From Stutzerimonas stutzeri (GTDB lineage Bacteria; Pseudomonadota; Gammaproteobacteria; Pseudomonadales; Pseudomonadaceae), in NCBI RefSeq assembly GCF_009789555.1, contig NZ_CP046902.1, forward strand, positions 2,124,001-2,188,000: a DNA stretch of 64,000 nt, in the 5' to 3' direction. The notes below the pieces were generated by a model. The model searched no databases, had not been told where the DNA came from, and worked only from the letters and a program-made list of their open reading frames with translations. Shown in pieces: positions 33,359-41,618 of the stretch. Position 1 is the first letter of the stretch. Every line of letters starts with the position of its first letter. A program made the translations under genes and the position numbers.

Positions 33359-35449
33359 TTAGAACGCTTGGGTGACGGAGAAAATGAAGCGTCGGCCGTC
33401 CAGGTTGTAGGCGTAATCACCGTCTGTGGAGACTTCCTTGTTGCCGATGTTGTAGACGCCCGCTTTCAGACTCAGGTCGTCCGTCGCTCTGAACGCCACG
33501 CCGACGTCCACGAAGCTATAGGCCGGATAGCGAATGCCGTTGGTACTGGAGCCGCTGGTGCCGGTCTGCCAGCGGCCGGATGTCTTGCCGCGGTAGTTGT
33601 ATTGAGTCCAGGCATTGATCCGGTCGGTGGCTTGCCAATCCAGCGAGGCGTTGAACATGTGCTTGGCGATGTCGTTGAGTGGCTCGCCTTTGAAGTCGCC
33701 GGATTTCTGCTCGGTTTCGGTATAGGTGTAGCTGTGGCGGTAGGAGAGGTTATCGAGAATGCCGTAGTCGAAGGTCCACTCGATGCCGCGCAGTTCCGCC
33801 TCGTCGACGTTCTCATAAGCGGTGTAGCCGAACGGGTGAGCAGGGTATTCCGTGCCGTTGTAAGTACAGGGCTCGTTCTGCAGGCAGACGCGGCCGGTAC
33901 GGTTGATCTTGTCCTCGTAATCGATCACGTAGGCCGTCAGGGTGGTGAGCAGGCCCAGTTCCTGGTCTTCGTAGGCGATGCCGATCTCGCGGTTCACGCT
34001 GGTTTCCGGAGTGAGATCGGGGTTGCCGATGATCACGCCGCCCATGGACGTGGAGCCGAAATCGGTGGCGCTGGAGCGTAGGTCCGGCGCCTTGTAGCCA
34101 GTGGTGACGCCGCCCTTGATGGTGAACTGGTCGTTCAGGTGGTAGACGCCATAGACCTTAGGACTGAACTGGCCGCCGAAGGCCTGGTTGTCGTCGTAGC
34201 GTCCACTCAGGGTCAGAATGAAATCGTCGGTCAGATTCCAGTTGTCTTCGAGGAAGATGGAGTTCTGATAGCGATTCATCTCGACAGTGGCGTTGGCGTC
34301 TGCAACGACCGGCTCTCGCAGGCCATTGGAGTTGTGCTCCAGATTCTCGTATTTGTGGGTCAGTCCGCCCGTGATGGCGTGAGCACCGAGGAAGTAGGTT
34401 GCCTGGGTATTGGCCGTGATGACCTCGTAATCGATGCCTTTGCCGGTCTCGGCGTTTGCGGTGGTCGGGTTTTCCGAGTGGTCGTAGTTGATGTATGACT
34501 TCAGGAGGAGGTTGTCGTAGTTGCCTTCGTGATCAATGAAGTAGTTACGCTTGATCGACTCGCTGTAGGTAGGCTCTATGGCAACGCCTGCCTCGGTTTG
34601 CTCGGCGAGACTTCTGCCCGGGTTATGCCAGCGCTCCTGCTTGGTGTAGGTGTGCCCGATTGTCAGCGCATTCTGGTCGTTCAGATTCCAGGAGAGCTTC
34701 GCGCCGGCATTTCGCTTTTCATATTTGGGATCGGTGGCCGCGCTGTCGCCTCCACCGACGAAGTTGCTTTCGTCTTGATTGTGCAAAGCGCCGGTCAGCT
34801 GCAGGCCCAGAACGTCCTCGATCAGCGGTACGTTCAGGTAAGCGCTGGTCTGGACGGTATCTTCGTTGAGCTTGTTGCCGCTGCCTGGCGTGGTGTATTC
34901 GGCCGTGATGCTGCCGCTCAGCTCGTTGGACACTTTCTTGGTAATGATGTTGATCACGCCACCCATGGCATCGGAGCCATAGAGAGCGGACGCCGGGCCA
35001 CGAATGACCTCGATTCGCTCAATCGATTCGAGCGGAGGCAGGAAGTTGATCGGCGTACCAGCCTGTGATCCCCTCTCGGAAAAGGCATCGTTGCCCTGAG
35101 CCGGGCGGCCGTCGATCAAGAACAGGGTGTAGGCCGAGGTCATGCCACGGACCATGATCGATTGCTCGACGCCACCGCCGGAAATCTGCACACCGGCAAC
35201 GTTCTTCAGCGCATCGGTGATATCCGTGTAGGAGCGCTTCTTCAATTCTTCCGCGGTAATGACAGAGATGGTAGCCGGAGCATCCTTGATGTTCTGTTCG
35301 AAACCCGATGCAGAAACGACAACCGAACCCAGTTCCAAACGTTCCTGCGCTGAGGCTGAGTATGCCAATGAGGCCAGCGTGGCGGCGATGAGGGTTTTCT
35401 GAAACGTGGGGCGTGGCGTTGCGATGAGCGGGCTTTTGACGTTTGGCAT
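33359..35449 (-). CDS. TonB-dependent outer-membrane receptor (catecholate siderophore type)
   Basis: A 696-residue precursor of a TonB-dependent receptor. The signal peptide spans ~28-34 residues (FQKTLIAATLASLAYSASA). The TonB box region is LGSVVVSASGFEQ. The plug domain (~45-160) has DAPATISVITAEELKKRSYTD, VRGM and IERIEVIRGPASALYGSDA. A beta-barrel ends in VTQAF with the required terminal Phe. Sequence style and the adjacent PfeRS-like regulators suggest a catecholate (enterobactin/Cir-type) receptor, although at 696 residues it is shorter than PfeA (~746). The ATG at 35449 is chosen as the closest start to a normal signal peptide; an in-frame ATG at 35509 is possible. A Fur-box-like site lies upstream. 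Confidence 0.92.
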   Translation of the reverse strand: MPNVKSPLIATPRPTFQKTLIAATLASLAYSASAQERLELGSVVVSASGFEQNIKDAPATISVITAEELKKRSYTDITDALKNVAGVQISGGGVEQSIMVRGMTSAYTLFLIDGRPAQGNDAFSERGSQAGTPINFLPPLESIERIEVIRGPASALYGSDAMGGVINIITKKVSNELSGSITAEYTTPGSGNKLNEDTVQTSAYLNVPLIEDVLGLQLTGALHNQDESNFVGGGDSAATDPKYEKRNAGAKLSWNLNDQNALTIGHTYTKQERWHNPGRSLAEQTEAGVAIEPTYSESIKRNYFIDHEGNYDNLLLKSYINYDHSENPTTANAETGKGIDYEVITANTQATYFLGAHAITGGLTHKYENLEHNSNGLREPVVADANATVEMNRYQNSIFLEDNWNLTDDFILTLSGRYDDNQAFGGQFSPKVYGVYHLNDQFTIKGGVTTGYKAPDLRSSATDFGSTSMGGVIIGNPDLTPETSVNREIGIAYEDQELGLLTTLTAYVIDYEDKINRTGRVCLQNEPCTYNGTEYPAHPFGYTAYENVDEAELRGIEWTFDYGILDNLSYRHSYTYTETEQKSGDFKGEPLNDIAKHMFNASLDWQATDRINAWTQYNYRGKTSGRWQTGTSGSSTNGIRYPAYSFVDVGVAFRATDDLSLKAGVYNIGNKEVSTDGDYAYNLDGRRFIFSVTQAF

Positions 35450-35600
35450 GTCTTTATCTCTGATCCTTCGAATATTCCCCGCCCCGTCATTGCTGGGCAC
35501 GCCTTCCATGCCTGGACTATCGGCAGGGCTAAGCTGTGGGAATGGATAACTAAGCGTGCGTCAGCCGCGCAACGTGTCGTTTGTGTGTTGCGCAGGCAAA

Positions 35601-35620
35601 CGAATGCTAGTCATTCTCAA
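35601..35620. promoter_or_regulatory. Fur-box-like site upstream of the TonB-dependent receptor
   Basis: Read on the minus strand, GAGAATGACTAGCATTCG matches 13 of 18 positions of the Fur consensus GATAATGATAATCATTAT. It lies 152 bases before the receptor start, between the sensor kinase and receptor genes, where an internal iron-regulated promoter is expected. Confidence 0.55.
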
Positions 35621-35644
35621 ATGAGAGTAAAGCGCATTTACAAT

Positions 35645-36976
35645 CTATACATCTTGCAGGACAAAATTTACGCGTAGGCCCGGGTGGAGGTTTTCCGCCC
35701 AGATGCGACCTCCCTGAAGCACCATCATGCCGCGTGCGATGGCGAGACCCAGGCCGAAGCCATCGCCACCCGGCCGGGAGGCGCTCAGGCGAGAGAACGG
35801 GCGGAACATCATGTCGAGCTGATCCGGCCGTACGCCGGGGCCCTGGTCGTCGATGCTCAAACGCCAGTGGGCATCTTCGCGGCGGGCAGTCAGGCGTACT
35901 GTGCCGTCGGCTGGAGAGTGGCGGATGGCGTTGCGCAGGACGTTCTCCATCGCCTGGGCCAGGGCGTTGAGGTTGCCGAAAACCTGGCAGTCTTTTGGAA
36001 TGTCGCTGTGAAGGCGGGTTCTCGGCCATCCGGATTCGAAGCAGGCGTCCTCGCAGATCAGGTTCCAAAGGGACTCGACATCGACAGCTTCGCGCGCGAG
36101 CTGTGGCTGCTCGCTGTCGAGCCAGGCCAGCTCCAGCGTGCCGTCGACCAGACGCTGCATGCCGGTGACCTCTCGCTCCACACGCTCGCGCAATATCGCC
36201 TGAGGCAGATCGCTTTCGCAGGCGACCCGAAGTCGGCTCAGGGGCGTGCGCAACTCGTGGGACAGGTCGCGCAATAGCTGTTGCTGCTGGCGGATCGAGT
36301 CGTGCAAGCGCCGGGTCAGGTATTCGAGCGAGCGGCCAAGCTCCCCCAATTCGTCGTTGCGGCGGGTTAGCGCGAGGGGCAGCAGTGAACTCAGACGGTT
36401 TCCGCGCACTGTGTTGGCTTGGCGGCGCAGATGATCGAGGGGTGAAATGAGGAGCCGGTAGAGCAGCCAGCCGAACAGGACCGACAGCACCACGGGGGGC
36501 AGATATACGGTAGCGGCGACCAACAGGGCGTGGTTATGCCAAGGGCTGAGGCGTTCGGGCAGTTGCATGACCAGCTGGTCGCCGCTTTCGTTGAAGGGGA
36601 TGGCGATCATTGGATGCGGCCCGGCGCGCCGGCTCATGGGGCTATCGTATGGCCGGGCGAAGCGCAGTAAGCCGCGCTCCCGCTCATTCAATTCACGCCC
36701 GCCAAGCGACTGATGGTGACGATCCACGACCAGCGCCAGCCCGGGCTCGTCCTGCTGCAACGCGGTGATCCAGCGATCCACGGCGGCTGGCCCGTTGAGG
36801 GCCGCGTTATAAGCCCGCTCAGCGTAGCCTTCCAAGGTTTTCAGGGCGTGTGGGGACAGGAATGAGCTGTGGTAGGCCACCTTTTGCCCCACGTAGCCGC
36901 TGACCCAGATCATTGCCAGACAGAAGCCTGCGACCAGCACCACCAGGCGCCAGAACAGCGAATGACGGTTGGGCAT
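35645..36976 (-). CDS. Sensor histidine kinase, PfeS-like
   Basis: A 443-residue inner-membrane histidine kinase. TM1 is at ~8-28 (LVVLVAGFCLAMIWVSGYVG), then a ~130-residue periplasmic sensor, TM2 at ~152-178, a HAMP segment, a HisKA with phospho-acceptor His in LSHELRTPLSRLR, and a HATPase_c with N-box NVLRNAIRHSP, G1 DDQGPGVRPDQ and G2 GGDGFGLGLAI. Gene order regulator-kinase-TonB receptor matches pfeR-pfeS-pfeA, where a ferric siderophore in the periplasm induces the receptor. The start is the ATG at 36976, which overlaps the regulator stop by one base; the frame to 37015 is not needed. Confidence 0.9.
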   Translation of the reverse strand: MPNRHSLFWRLVVLVAGFCLAMIWVSGYVGQKVAYHSSFLSPHALKTLEGYAERAYNAALNGPAAVDRWITALQQDEPGLALVVDRHHQSLGGRELNERERGLLRFARPYDSPMSRRAGPHPMIAIPFNESGDQLVMQLPERLSPWHNHALLVAATVYLPPVVLSVLFGWLLYRLLISPLDHLRRQANTVRGNRLSSLLPLALTRRNDELGELGRSLEYLTRRLHDSIRQQQQLLRDLSHELRTPLSRLRVACESDLPQAILRERVEREVTGMQRLVDGTLELAWLDSEQPQLAREAVDVESLWNLICEDACFESGWPRTRLHSDIPKDCQVFGNLNALAQAMENVLRNAIRHSPADGTVRLTARREDAHWRLSIDDQGPGVRPDQLDMMFRPFSRLSASRPGGDGFGLGLAIARGMMVLQGGRIWAENLHPGLRVNFVLQDV

Positions 36977-37677
36977 CAGCTGGCCTGCAGATCCAGTACG
37001 TAGCCCTTGCCCCACACCGACTCCAGACGCAGCGTCGTCACCTGTTCGCGCGCCAGTTTGCGACGGATATTGCTGATATGCATGTCCAGGCTGCGGTCAT
37101 GCTGCGAGTACCCGCGGCGTAACGCCTGTTGGTACAGGAATGGCTTGCTCAGGACCTCGCCAGCGGCCTCGTGGAGCACTTTGATCAGCCGATATTCGGT
37201 GGCCGTCAGGCCGACCCAGCGACCCTCGTGGCGGACATCGCTGCGCTGGTCGTCGAAGCGTAGCGCCTCATCATTGGAGGCCGGCTGAACGCTGCGCTCG
37301 TACGCGACGCGCCGCAGGATGGCTGCGATGCGGACCTGCAATTCCTCAAGGCTGAACGGCTTGGGCAGGTAGTCGTCCGCGCCGCTGTCGAAACCCTGGA
37401 TGCGATGCGCCTCGTTACCCAGCGCGGACATCATCAGTACCGGTGTACGGCGTTGGCTCCGCAGCCGCATCAGCAACTCCATACCGCTGAGTTCGGGCAG
37501 CATCACATCCAGCAGGATCAGGTCGTAAGCCGAGTCGCGAGCCAGCGCCAGGCCGCTCAGCCCGTCGCTGGCGAGGGTTACCTGAAAGCCGCGGCTTTCC
37601 AGCGAGGTCTTCAGATGAGTACCCAGAATCGGATCGTCCTCGATCGCCAGGATCTGTCGGGCTGCGGAAGATGCCAT
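36976..37677 (-). CDS. Response regulator, OmpR/PhoB family, PfeR-like
   Basis: A 233-residue response regulator. The receiver domain (~8-120) has acidic pair EDD, phospho-acceptor Asp in LILLDVMLPELSG (~residue 57), conserved Ser in MMSALG and Lys in PKPFSLEEL. A winged-helix DNA-binding domain spans ~140-230 (GLTATEYRLIKVLHE, DMHISNIRRKL, VWGKGYVL). Its stop codon overlaps the kinase start (TGATG), so the pair is translationally coupled. It probably activates the TonB-dependent receptor gene downstream when the cognate siderophore is sensed. It lies at the start of the seven-gene minus-strand iron unit. Confidence 0.93.
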   Translation of the reverse strand: MASSAARQILAIEDDPILGTHLKTSLESRGFQVTLASDGLSGLALARDSAYDLILLDVMLPELSGMELLMRLRSQRRTPVLMMSALGNEAHRIQGFDSGADDYLPKPFSLEELQVRIAAILRRVAYERSVQPASNDEALRFDDQRSDVRHEGRWVGLTATEYRLIKVLHEAAGEVLSKPFLYQQALRRGYSQHDRSLDMHISNIRRKLAREQVTTLRLESVWGKGYVLDLQAS

Positions 37678-37691
37678 GCGAAGTTCCGGTG

Positions 37692-37712
37692 CAAATAAGA
37701 ACGATTATAAGT
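37692..37712. promoter_or_regulatory. AT-rich, weak Fur-box-like site before the response regulator
   Basis: The sequence CAAATAAGAACGATTATAA has an imperfect inverted repeat (ATAAG/ATTAT) and is unusually AT-rich for the region. It is flanked by direct CCGGTGCA repeats (37685-37692 and 37715-37722). It lies 15-35 bases before the regulator start, so it could be a promoter or a degenerate Fur site. Confidence 0.35.
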
Positions 37713-37859
37713 TACCGGTGCATTGAAACAACACGTGTCCAGCGAGCTGAAGCGACGAAACGCCTGCCATATCGCGCGTGTTTCTCCCAGCAGGCTCGAC
37801 TTGAACAGCGCTCGCGTGCATCGTCAACGCCTTGGCTACCCGTTTTGCTGGAGGCGTTC

Positions 37860-38711
37860 ATGCACCTGTTTCGCTGTTTTCTGCTTCTGATCGCGGTGCT
37901 TGGCGGCGGTCGCCCTGTCGTCGCCGCAAGCGGCGCGGAGGAGGCCCAACTGATCGCGTCGATCAACGTCTATCGCAGCGAAGTCCAGCGTTGCGAAAGT
38001 CGGCCGAGCGAGGAACTGACACCGCTTTCTCACGACTCACGGCTGTTGTTGCCAGCGACCGGTGCCGGTGATCTGCAAGGCTCGTTGGCCCGTGCCGGTT
38101 ATCCGATGGCCAGCGTGCAAGCCATCAGCCTGTCCGGCCCGCGCGACGCTCGAGCGGCCATGCAGGCGCTGCGTGAAAGCTTCTGCCGGGTCGTGCTCGA
38201 CCCGCAGTATGTCGATATCGGCGTAAGCCGCGAGGGCCGCGATTGGCGGGTGGTTTTGGCGCGACCACTGCTGGGCGGACACCTGAAGGACTGGCAGGCC
38301 GAAGGGCAACAGTTGCTCGCGCACGTCAATCGCCTCCGCGAACAGCCGCGTCACTGCGGCGGCAAACCGTACGCCGCGGCGGCTGCGCTGAGCTGGAATA
38401 CGACGCTCGCCACGGTCGCTGAAGAACACAGCCGGGCCATGGCCAACGGCAACGTATTTGGCCACCTCGACCGCGACGGCCGCACGCCGGGCGACCGGGC
38501 GGAGCTGGCCGGTTATCCCGGTGGGCCGATCGGCCAGAATATTGCGGCCGCGCTGGACAGGCCGCGCCTGATAGCCGAAGGCTGGCTGGCCAGCCCGGGG
38601 CAATGCGCGAATGTGATGAACCCACGATTCACCGAGTTCGGCGCCGCCTATGCCAGCGATCCAAGAAGCGATGCCGGCATTTACTGGACGGCGATGTTTG
38701 GCGGGCACTGA
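37860..38711 (+). CDS. CAP-domain (SCP/PR-1) secreted protein 2
   Basis: A 283-residue precursor with a signal peptide (MHLFRCFLLLIAVLGGGRPV, cleavage near VVAA ~22). An N-terminal domain of ~125 residues is shared with CAP protein 1 (GYPMASVQAISLSGP, then FCRVVLDPQYVDIGVSREG). A C-terminal CAP domain spans ~153-283: VNRLREQPRHCGG, then EEHSRAMANGNVFGHLD, then GPIGQNIAAALD, then WLASPGQCANVMNPRF. Note GQN in place of the GEN in the first copy at the IGENIA-type position, so one CAP residue is changed. TGGAGG precedes the ATG at 37860; the frame from 37671 adds unrelated sequence. Confidence 0.85.
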   Translation: MHLFRCFLLLIAVLGGGRPVVAASGAEEAQLIASINVYRSEVQRCESRPSEELTPLSHDSRLLLPATGAGDLQGSLARAGYPMASVQAISLSGPRDARAAMQALRESFCRVVLDPQYVDIGVSREGRDWRVVLARPLLGGHLKDWQAEGQQLLAHVNRLREQPRHCGGKPYAAAAALSWNTTLATVAEEHSRAMANGNVFGHLDRDGRTPGDRAELAGYPGGPIGQNIAAALDRPRLIAEGWLASPGQCANVMNPRFTEFGAAYASDPRSDAGIYWTAMFGGH

Positions 38712-38971
38712 TTGGCGATCAGATCAGGTGTTCCTGACGCTATCCCTGCGCGGGGTGGAGGTCGCTGGCAAGTGGCCAGCGTGAGCATCGGCAACTGTCG
38801 TGTCGGCGCGCTGGTCCTCGCTGCAGGGCGGAACGAGTGTGTTCAGCCGAGGCTGAGCGGCGGCGAAAAAAACACAGGCATGGGTGTGGGCCGAACAATC
38901 GTGGCGTTGGCATGTTCAAATGGACAGGCCGCTCTGGTCTGACTTATCCACCTGTGACGAGGACCGCTGGC

Positions 38972-39121
38972 ATGACCGACCCAAACGATCTGATCGACGA
39001 AGGCTTGACAACGCCCGAGGACGACGGCGGCGACGCACCCGAGCCGGGCGAGGGCACCGAGTCGGAAGAGGGCACCAAGCCGAACGATGAACCGAATCCG
39101 GGCGAAAGCCCGCTCGGCTAG
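38972..39121 (+). CDS. Small acidic protein, 49 residues
   Basis: Encodes MTDPNDLIDEGLTTPEDDGG and an Asp/Glu/Pro/Gly-rich remainder with no hydrophobic core, so it is probably disordered. GACGAGGA lies 9-16 bases before the ATG, which supports translation. Strongly acidic mini-proteins of this kind occur in pseudomonads without known function. No domain or operon partner is evident; the composition is not random for this GC content because it lacks Arg and Ala bias. Confidence 0.5.
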   Translation: MTDPNDLIDEGLTTPEDDGGDAPEPGEGTESEEGTKPNDEPNPGESPLG

Positions 39122-39260
39122 TGGCATGCCAAGCGATTCGCGGCGAAAAGCACGCGAGTCGCTGGACAATCCAACCCTCACGGCCTAAAAAGGCGCGCAT
39201 TGCACGGGTGCGGTCCAACGTCAGCCCAGTGCGTGATCCGTTTTAGCGAGGCAGCCGATT

Positions 39261-39386
39261 GTGAGAAAGAACAAGCCCGTGGACCCTGTGCGTCAGGCAG
39301 AGAAGAACCGTGCCCATCGGGTCGGCTGGATGATCGCCCTGGCCGGGATCGTGGTGGGGTTCGTTCTGGTGATGATGAAGTCGTAG
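39261..39386 (+). CDS. 41-residue membrane protein with GTG start
   Basis: Reads (with a GTG start) MRKNKPVDPVRQAEKNRAHR, then a single hydrophobic helix VGWMIALAGIVVGFVLVMM and a final KS. The basic N-terminus followed by one TM helix and no more is a clean protein pattern, and CGAGGC lies 5-10 bases before the GTG. With the positive-inside rule, the N-terminus would be cytoplasmic. Its function is unknown. Confidence 0.6.
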   Translation: MRKNKPVDPVRQAEKNRAHRVGWMIALAGIVVGFVLVMMKS

Positions 39387-39646
39387 ATAACGCGGCCCGG
39401 TTGGCCTGTCCAACGATCGGGCTCGCTGTCGGTGCTTCGATGCGGGTCGTCCTGCAGTGCCAACGCGGTGCGGGGGCTTCGCAGCGGTAGCGATAAAACA
39501 GGAACGCTCGGCCCCCAGACCGATCCTACCCAGGCGTCGGTGTCTTTGTTTGTGGCGGCGTACCGGGCGCCGATCTTCGGCCTCTGAGCGGTGGCGCGCT
39601 CGCTTACCCGGTGGTGAGCGGTGCGCCTTCGTCTACGCCCGTTCGT

Positions 39647-41560
39647 TCAGACGCGGAAGCGGCTGACCATCGCTTGCAGCTCGTTGCCGAGGCGAGCCAG
39701 TTCGGTGCTCGATGCGGCGGTCTCGTCGCTGGCCGTCGCGGTCTGCTCGGAGATGTCGCGCACATTGACCACGCTGCGACTGATCTCCTCGGCGACGACG
39801 CCTTGCTCTTCGGCGGCGGCGGCGATCTGCTGGTTCATCGCTTGGATATTGGAGACCTTGGCCGTGATGTCGTTAAGCGCCAGCCCGGCCTTGCGCGTGA
39901 GTTCAACGCTGCTTTCGGTCAGGTTGTGGCTGGTCTGCATCGCGACGGCGACCTGCTGCGTGCCGTGTTGCAGCCCGGCGACCAGCTGCTCGATTTCTTC
40001 GGTCGATTTCTGGGTGCGCCGAGCCAGGCCTCGTACTTCGTCGGCTACGACGGCAAACCCGCGGCCCGCTTCGCCGGCACGCGCAGCCTCGATAGCTGCA
40101 TTGAGGGCCAGCAAGTTGGTCTGTTCGGCCACCGTCTTGATCACGTCCATGACGCTGCCGATTCGATTGCTTTCCGATTCCAGCCTGGCCATCGCTTCGG
40201 TCGAGCGGAGCATTTCCTGCGAAAGCCGCTCGATCTGAGCGACCGCCTCGCAGACGACCGCGTCGCCCGCGCGCGCTTCCCGGTCCGCGTCAGTGGCGGC
40301 CTGCGAGGCCTGCTCGGCGTTGCGCGCCACTTCCTGCACCGTGGCGGACATTTCATGCATCGCCGTTGCGACCTGATCGGTCTCGGCTCGCTGGCCGTTC
40401 ATGCCAATGCTGGTCTGCTCGGTAACCGCGGACAATTGCTCGGCCGCGCTGGCCATCTGCGTAACGCTGTCGCGTATGCCGCTGATGAGCGTGCGCAACG
40501 TGGCCGCCATGCTCATCACACCCTGCTGCAACGCACCGATCTCATCCTGGCGTTCGATGCAGCGCTGGTCGGTCAGGTCGCCCGCCGCGATATTTCTGAC
40601 GACCGCAAGCGTTTCTGCCAACGGCCGGGTGATCTGGCGCGTGATCAGCCAGGCGGCCATCGAGCCGATAAGCAGGGCCAGGATTGTCACTATGATCTGC
40701 GTCATACGGGCCTGGGCGGTTTCCTCGTCACGCCTGGCGTCCTGGGCCTGGGTCAGCGCCATGCCGAGACGGTAGATCTCGGCGGTCTGGCTCGCCATTT
40801 CCTGGCGCGCGGCCGTGATCGCCTCGGTTTGCGCCACGACCGCTCTGAGTGCCACCAGATACCCGTCGAGCGCCTGCTCGGTGACAGCCACCTGAGCGGC
40901 AAAATCTTCTCCCAGCACTGCCCTCAAGCGCGCAGCCGATTGCCGGGCCTGCTCGATCTGTTGTTCGACCCTGGCGGCGACGTCGGCGGTAGGTGTCGAG
41001 TTGTAGCCGCGCATCTGGTAGCGCACCAGCTGCCATTGCATGCGAAGGTCCGAGGTCGCCTGTAGACCGGCATAGCGGTTGTCCGGCAGACGCTCGACTG
41101 CCTTGCTCATGGCATCGATGGGTTCGCTGGCGAGCGCGGCGTACTGCCCCATGTCCGCGCGCGCGGCGTTGCCGGCGGCATAGGCGCTACGCATCTTCGC
41201 CAACGCGGCGCGGTAGCCCTGGATATGCTCGGCTTGACGGCGCAGCAGTGCCCTGTTTTCGGGATCGGCGAAATGCGACGAGACCGCCTCGAGCTGCGTC
41301 GAAAATCGTTCCAGGGCCTCGGTCACGGCCTCGGCCGACTTGGCGTCGCCGTTGTCGAGCATGTATTGCAGGCGCGCCACCCTCAGCCCGGCCAGCGACT
41401 CGTTCAGTGATGCGATCTGCGCGATCAGGGCGCTGCGATGCGTCACGCTCCCCAGGCTGATCCAGCCGTAGGCGGCCAGTGCGGCTGTGAGCATCAGCAC
41501 CGAGCCGAAGCCGATCGCCAGTTTCTTGGTCATGCTGATATCGGCAAACCAGTTCTTCAT
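39647..41560 (-). CDS. Methyl-accepting chemotaxis protein
   Basis: A 637-residue transmembrane chemoreceptor. TM1 is at ~14-33 (KLAIGFGSVLMLTAALAAYG). A ~245-residue all-helical periplasmic ligand-binding region of the helical-bimodular (HBM) size class follows, then TM2 at ~282-303 (IIVTILALLIGSMAAWLI), HAMP, and a long signalling coiled coil with the hairpin tip EQTNLLALNAAIEAARAGE. McpS-type HBM receptors sense TCA-cycle acids; whether this one does is unknown. The start is the ATG at 41560 with CAGGAGA upstream. It is next to a dicarboxylate-type transporter, suggesting sensing and uptake of one compound. Confidence 0.93.
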   Translation of the reverse strand: MKNWFADISMTKKLAIGFGSVLMLTAALAAYGWISLGSVTHRSALIAQIASLNESLAGLRVARLQYMLDNGDAKSAEAVTEALERFSTQLEAVSSHFADPENRALLRRQAEHIQGYRAALAKMRSAYAAGNAARADMGQYAALASEPIDAMSKAVERLPDNRYAGLQATSDLRMQWQLVRYQMRGYNSTPTADVAARVEQQIEQARQSAARLRAVLGEDFAAQVAVTEQALDGYLVALRAVVAQTEAITAARQEMASQTAEIYRLGMALTQAQDARRDEETAQARMTQIIVTILALLIGSMAAWLITRQITRPLAETLAVVRNIAAGDLTDQRCIERQDEIGALQQGVMSMAATLRTLISGIRDSVTQMASAAEQLSAVTEQTSIGMNGQRAETDQVATAMHEMSATVQEVARNAEQASQAATDADREARAGDAVVCEAVAQIERLSQEMLRSTEAMARLESESNRIGSVMDVIKTVAEQTNLLALNAAIEAARAGEAGRGFAVVADEVRGLARRTQKSTEEIEQLVAGLQHGTQQVAVAMQTSHNLTESSVELTRKAGLALNDITAKVSNIQAMNQQIAAAAEEQGVVAEEISRSVVNVRDISEQTATASDETAASSTELARLGNELQAMVSRFRV

Positions 41561-41584
41561 CCAGTGTTCTCCTGACCACAAGTA

Positions 41585-41607
41585 GGCCCGGTGGCTGGCA
41601 CCGGGCC
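41585..41607. terminator. Hairpin between the transporter and chemoreceptor genes
   Basis: Perfect 9-bp arms GGCCCGGTG (41585-41593) and CACCGGGCC (41599-41607), 5-base loop, 12 bases beyond the transporter stop on the minus strand. No T-tract; it may partially terminate before the chemoreceptor gene. Confidence 0.55.
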
Positions 41608-41618
41608 TTGGCGTCGAC

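Noticed and set aside
38712..38942. A 76-codon plus-strand frame after CAP protein 2
   Set aside because: No ribosome-binding site and no domain; it begins at the CAP gene's stop and reads as random high-GC sequence.
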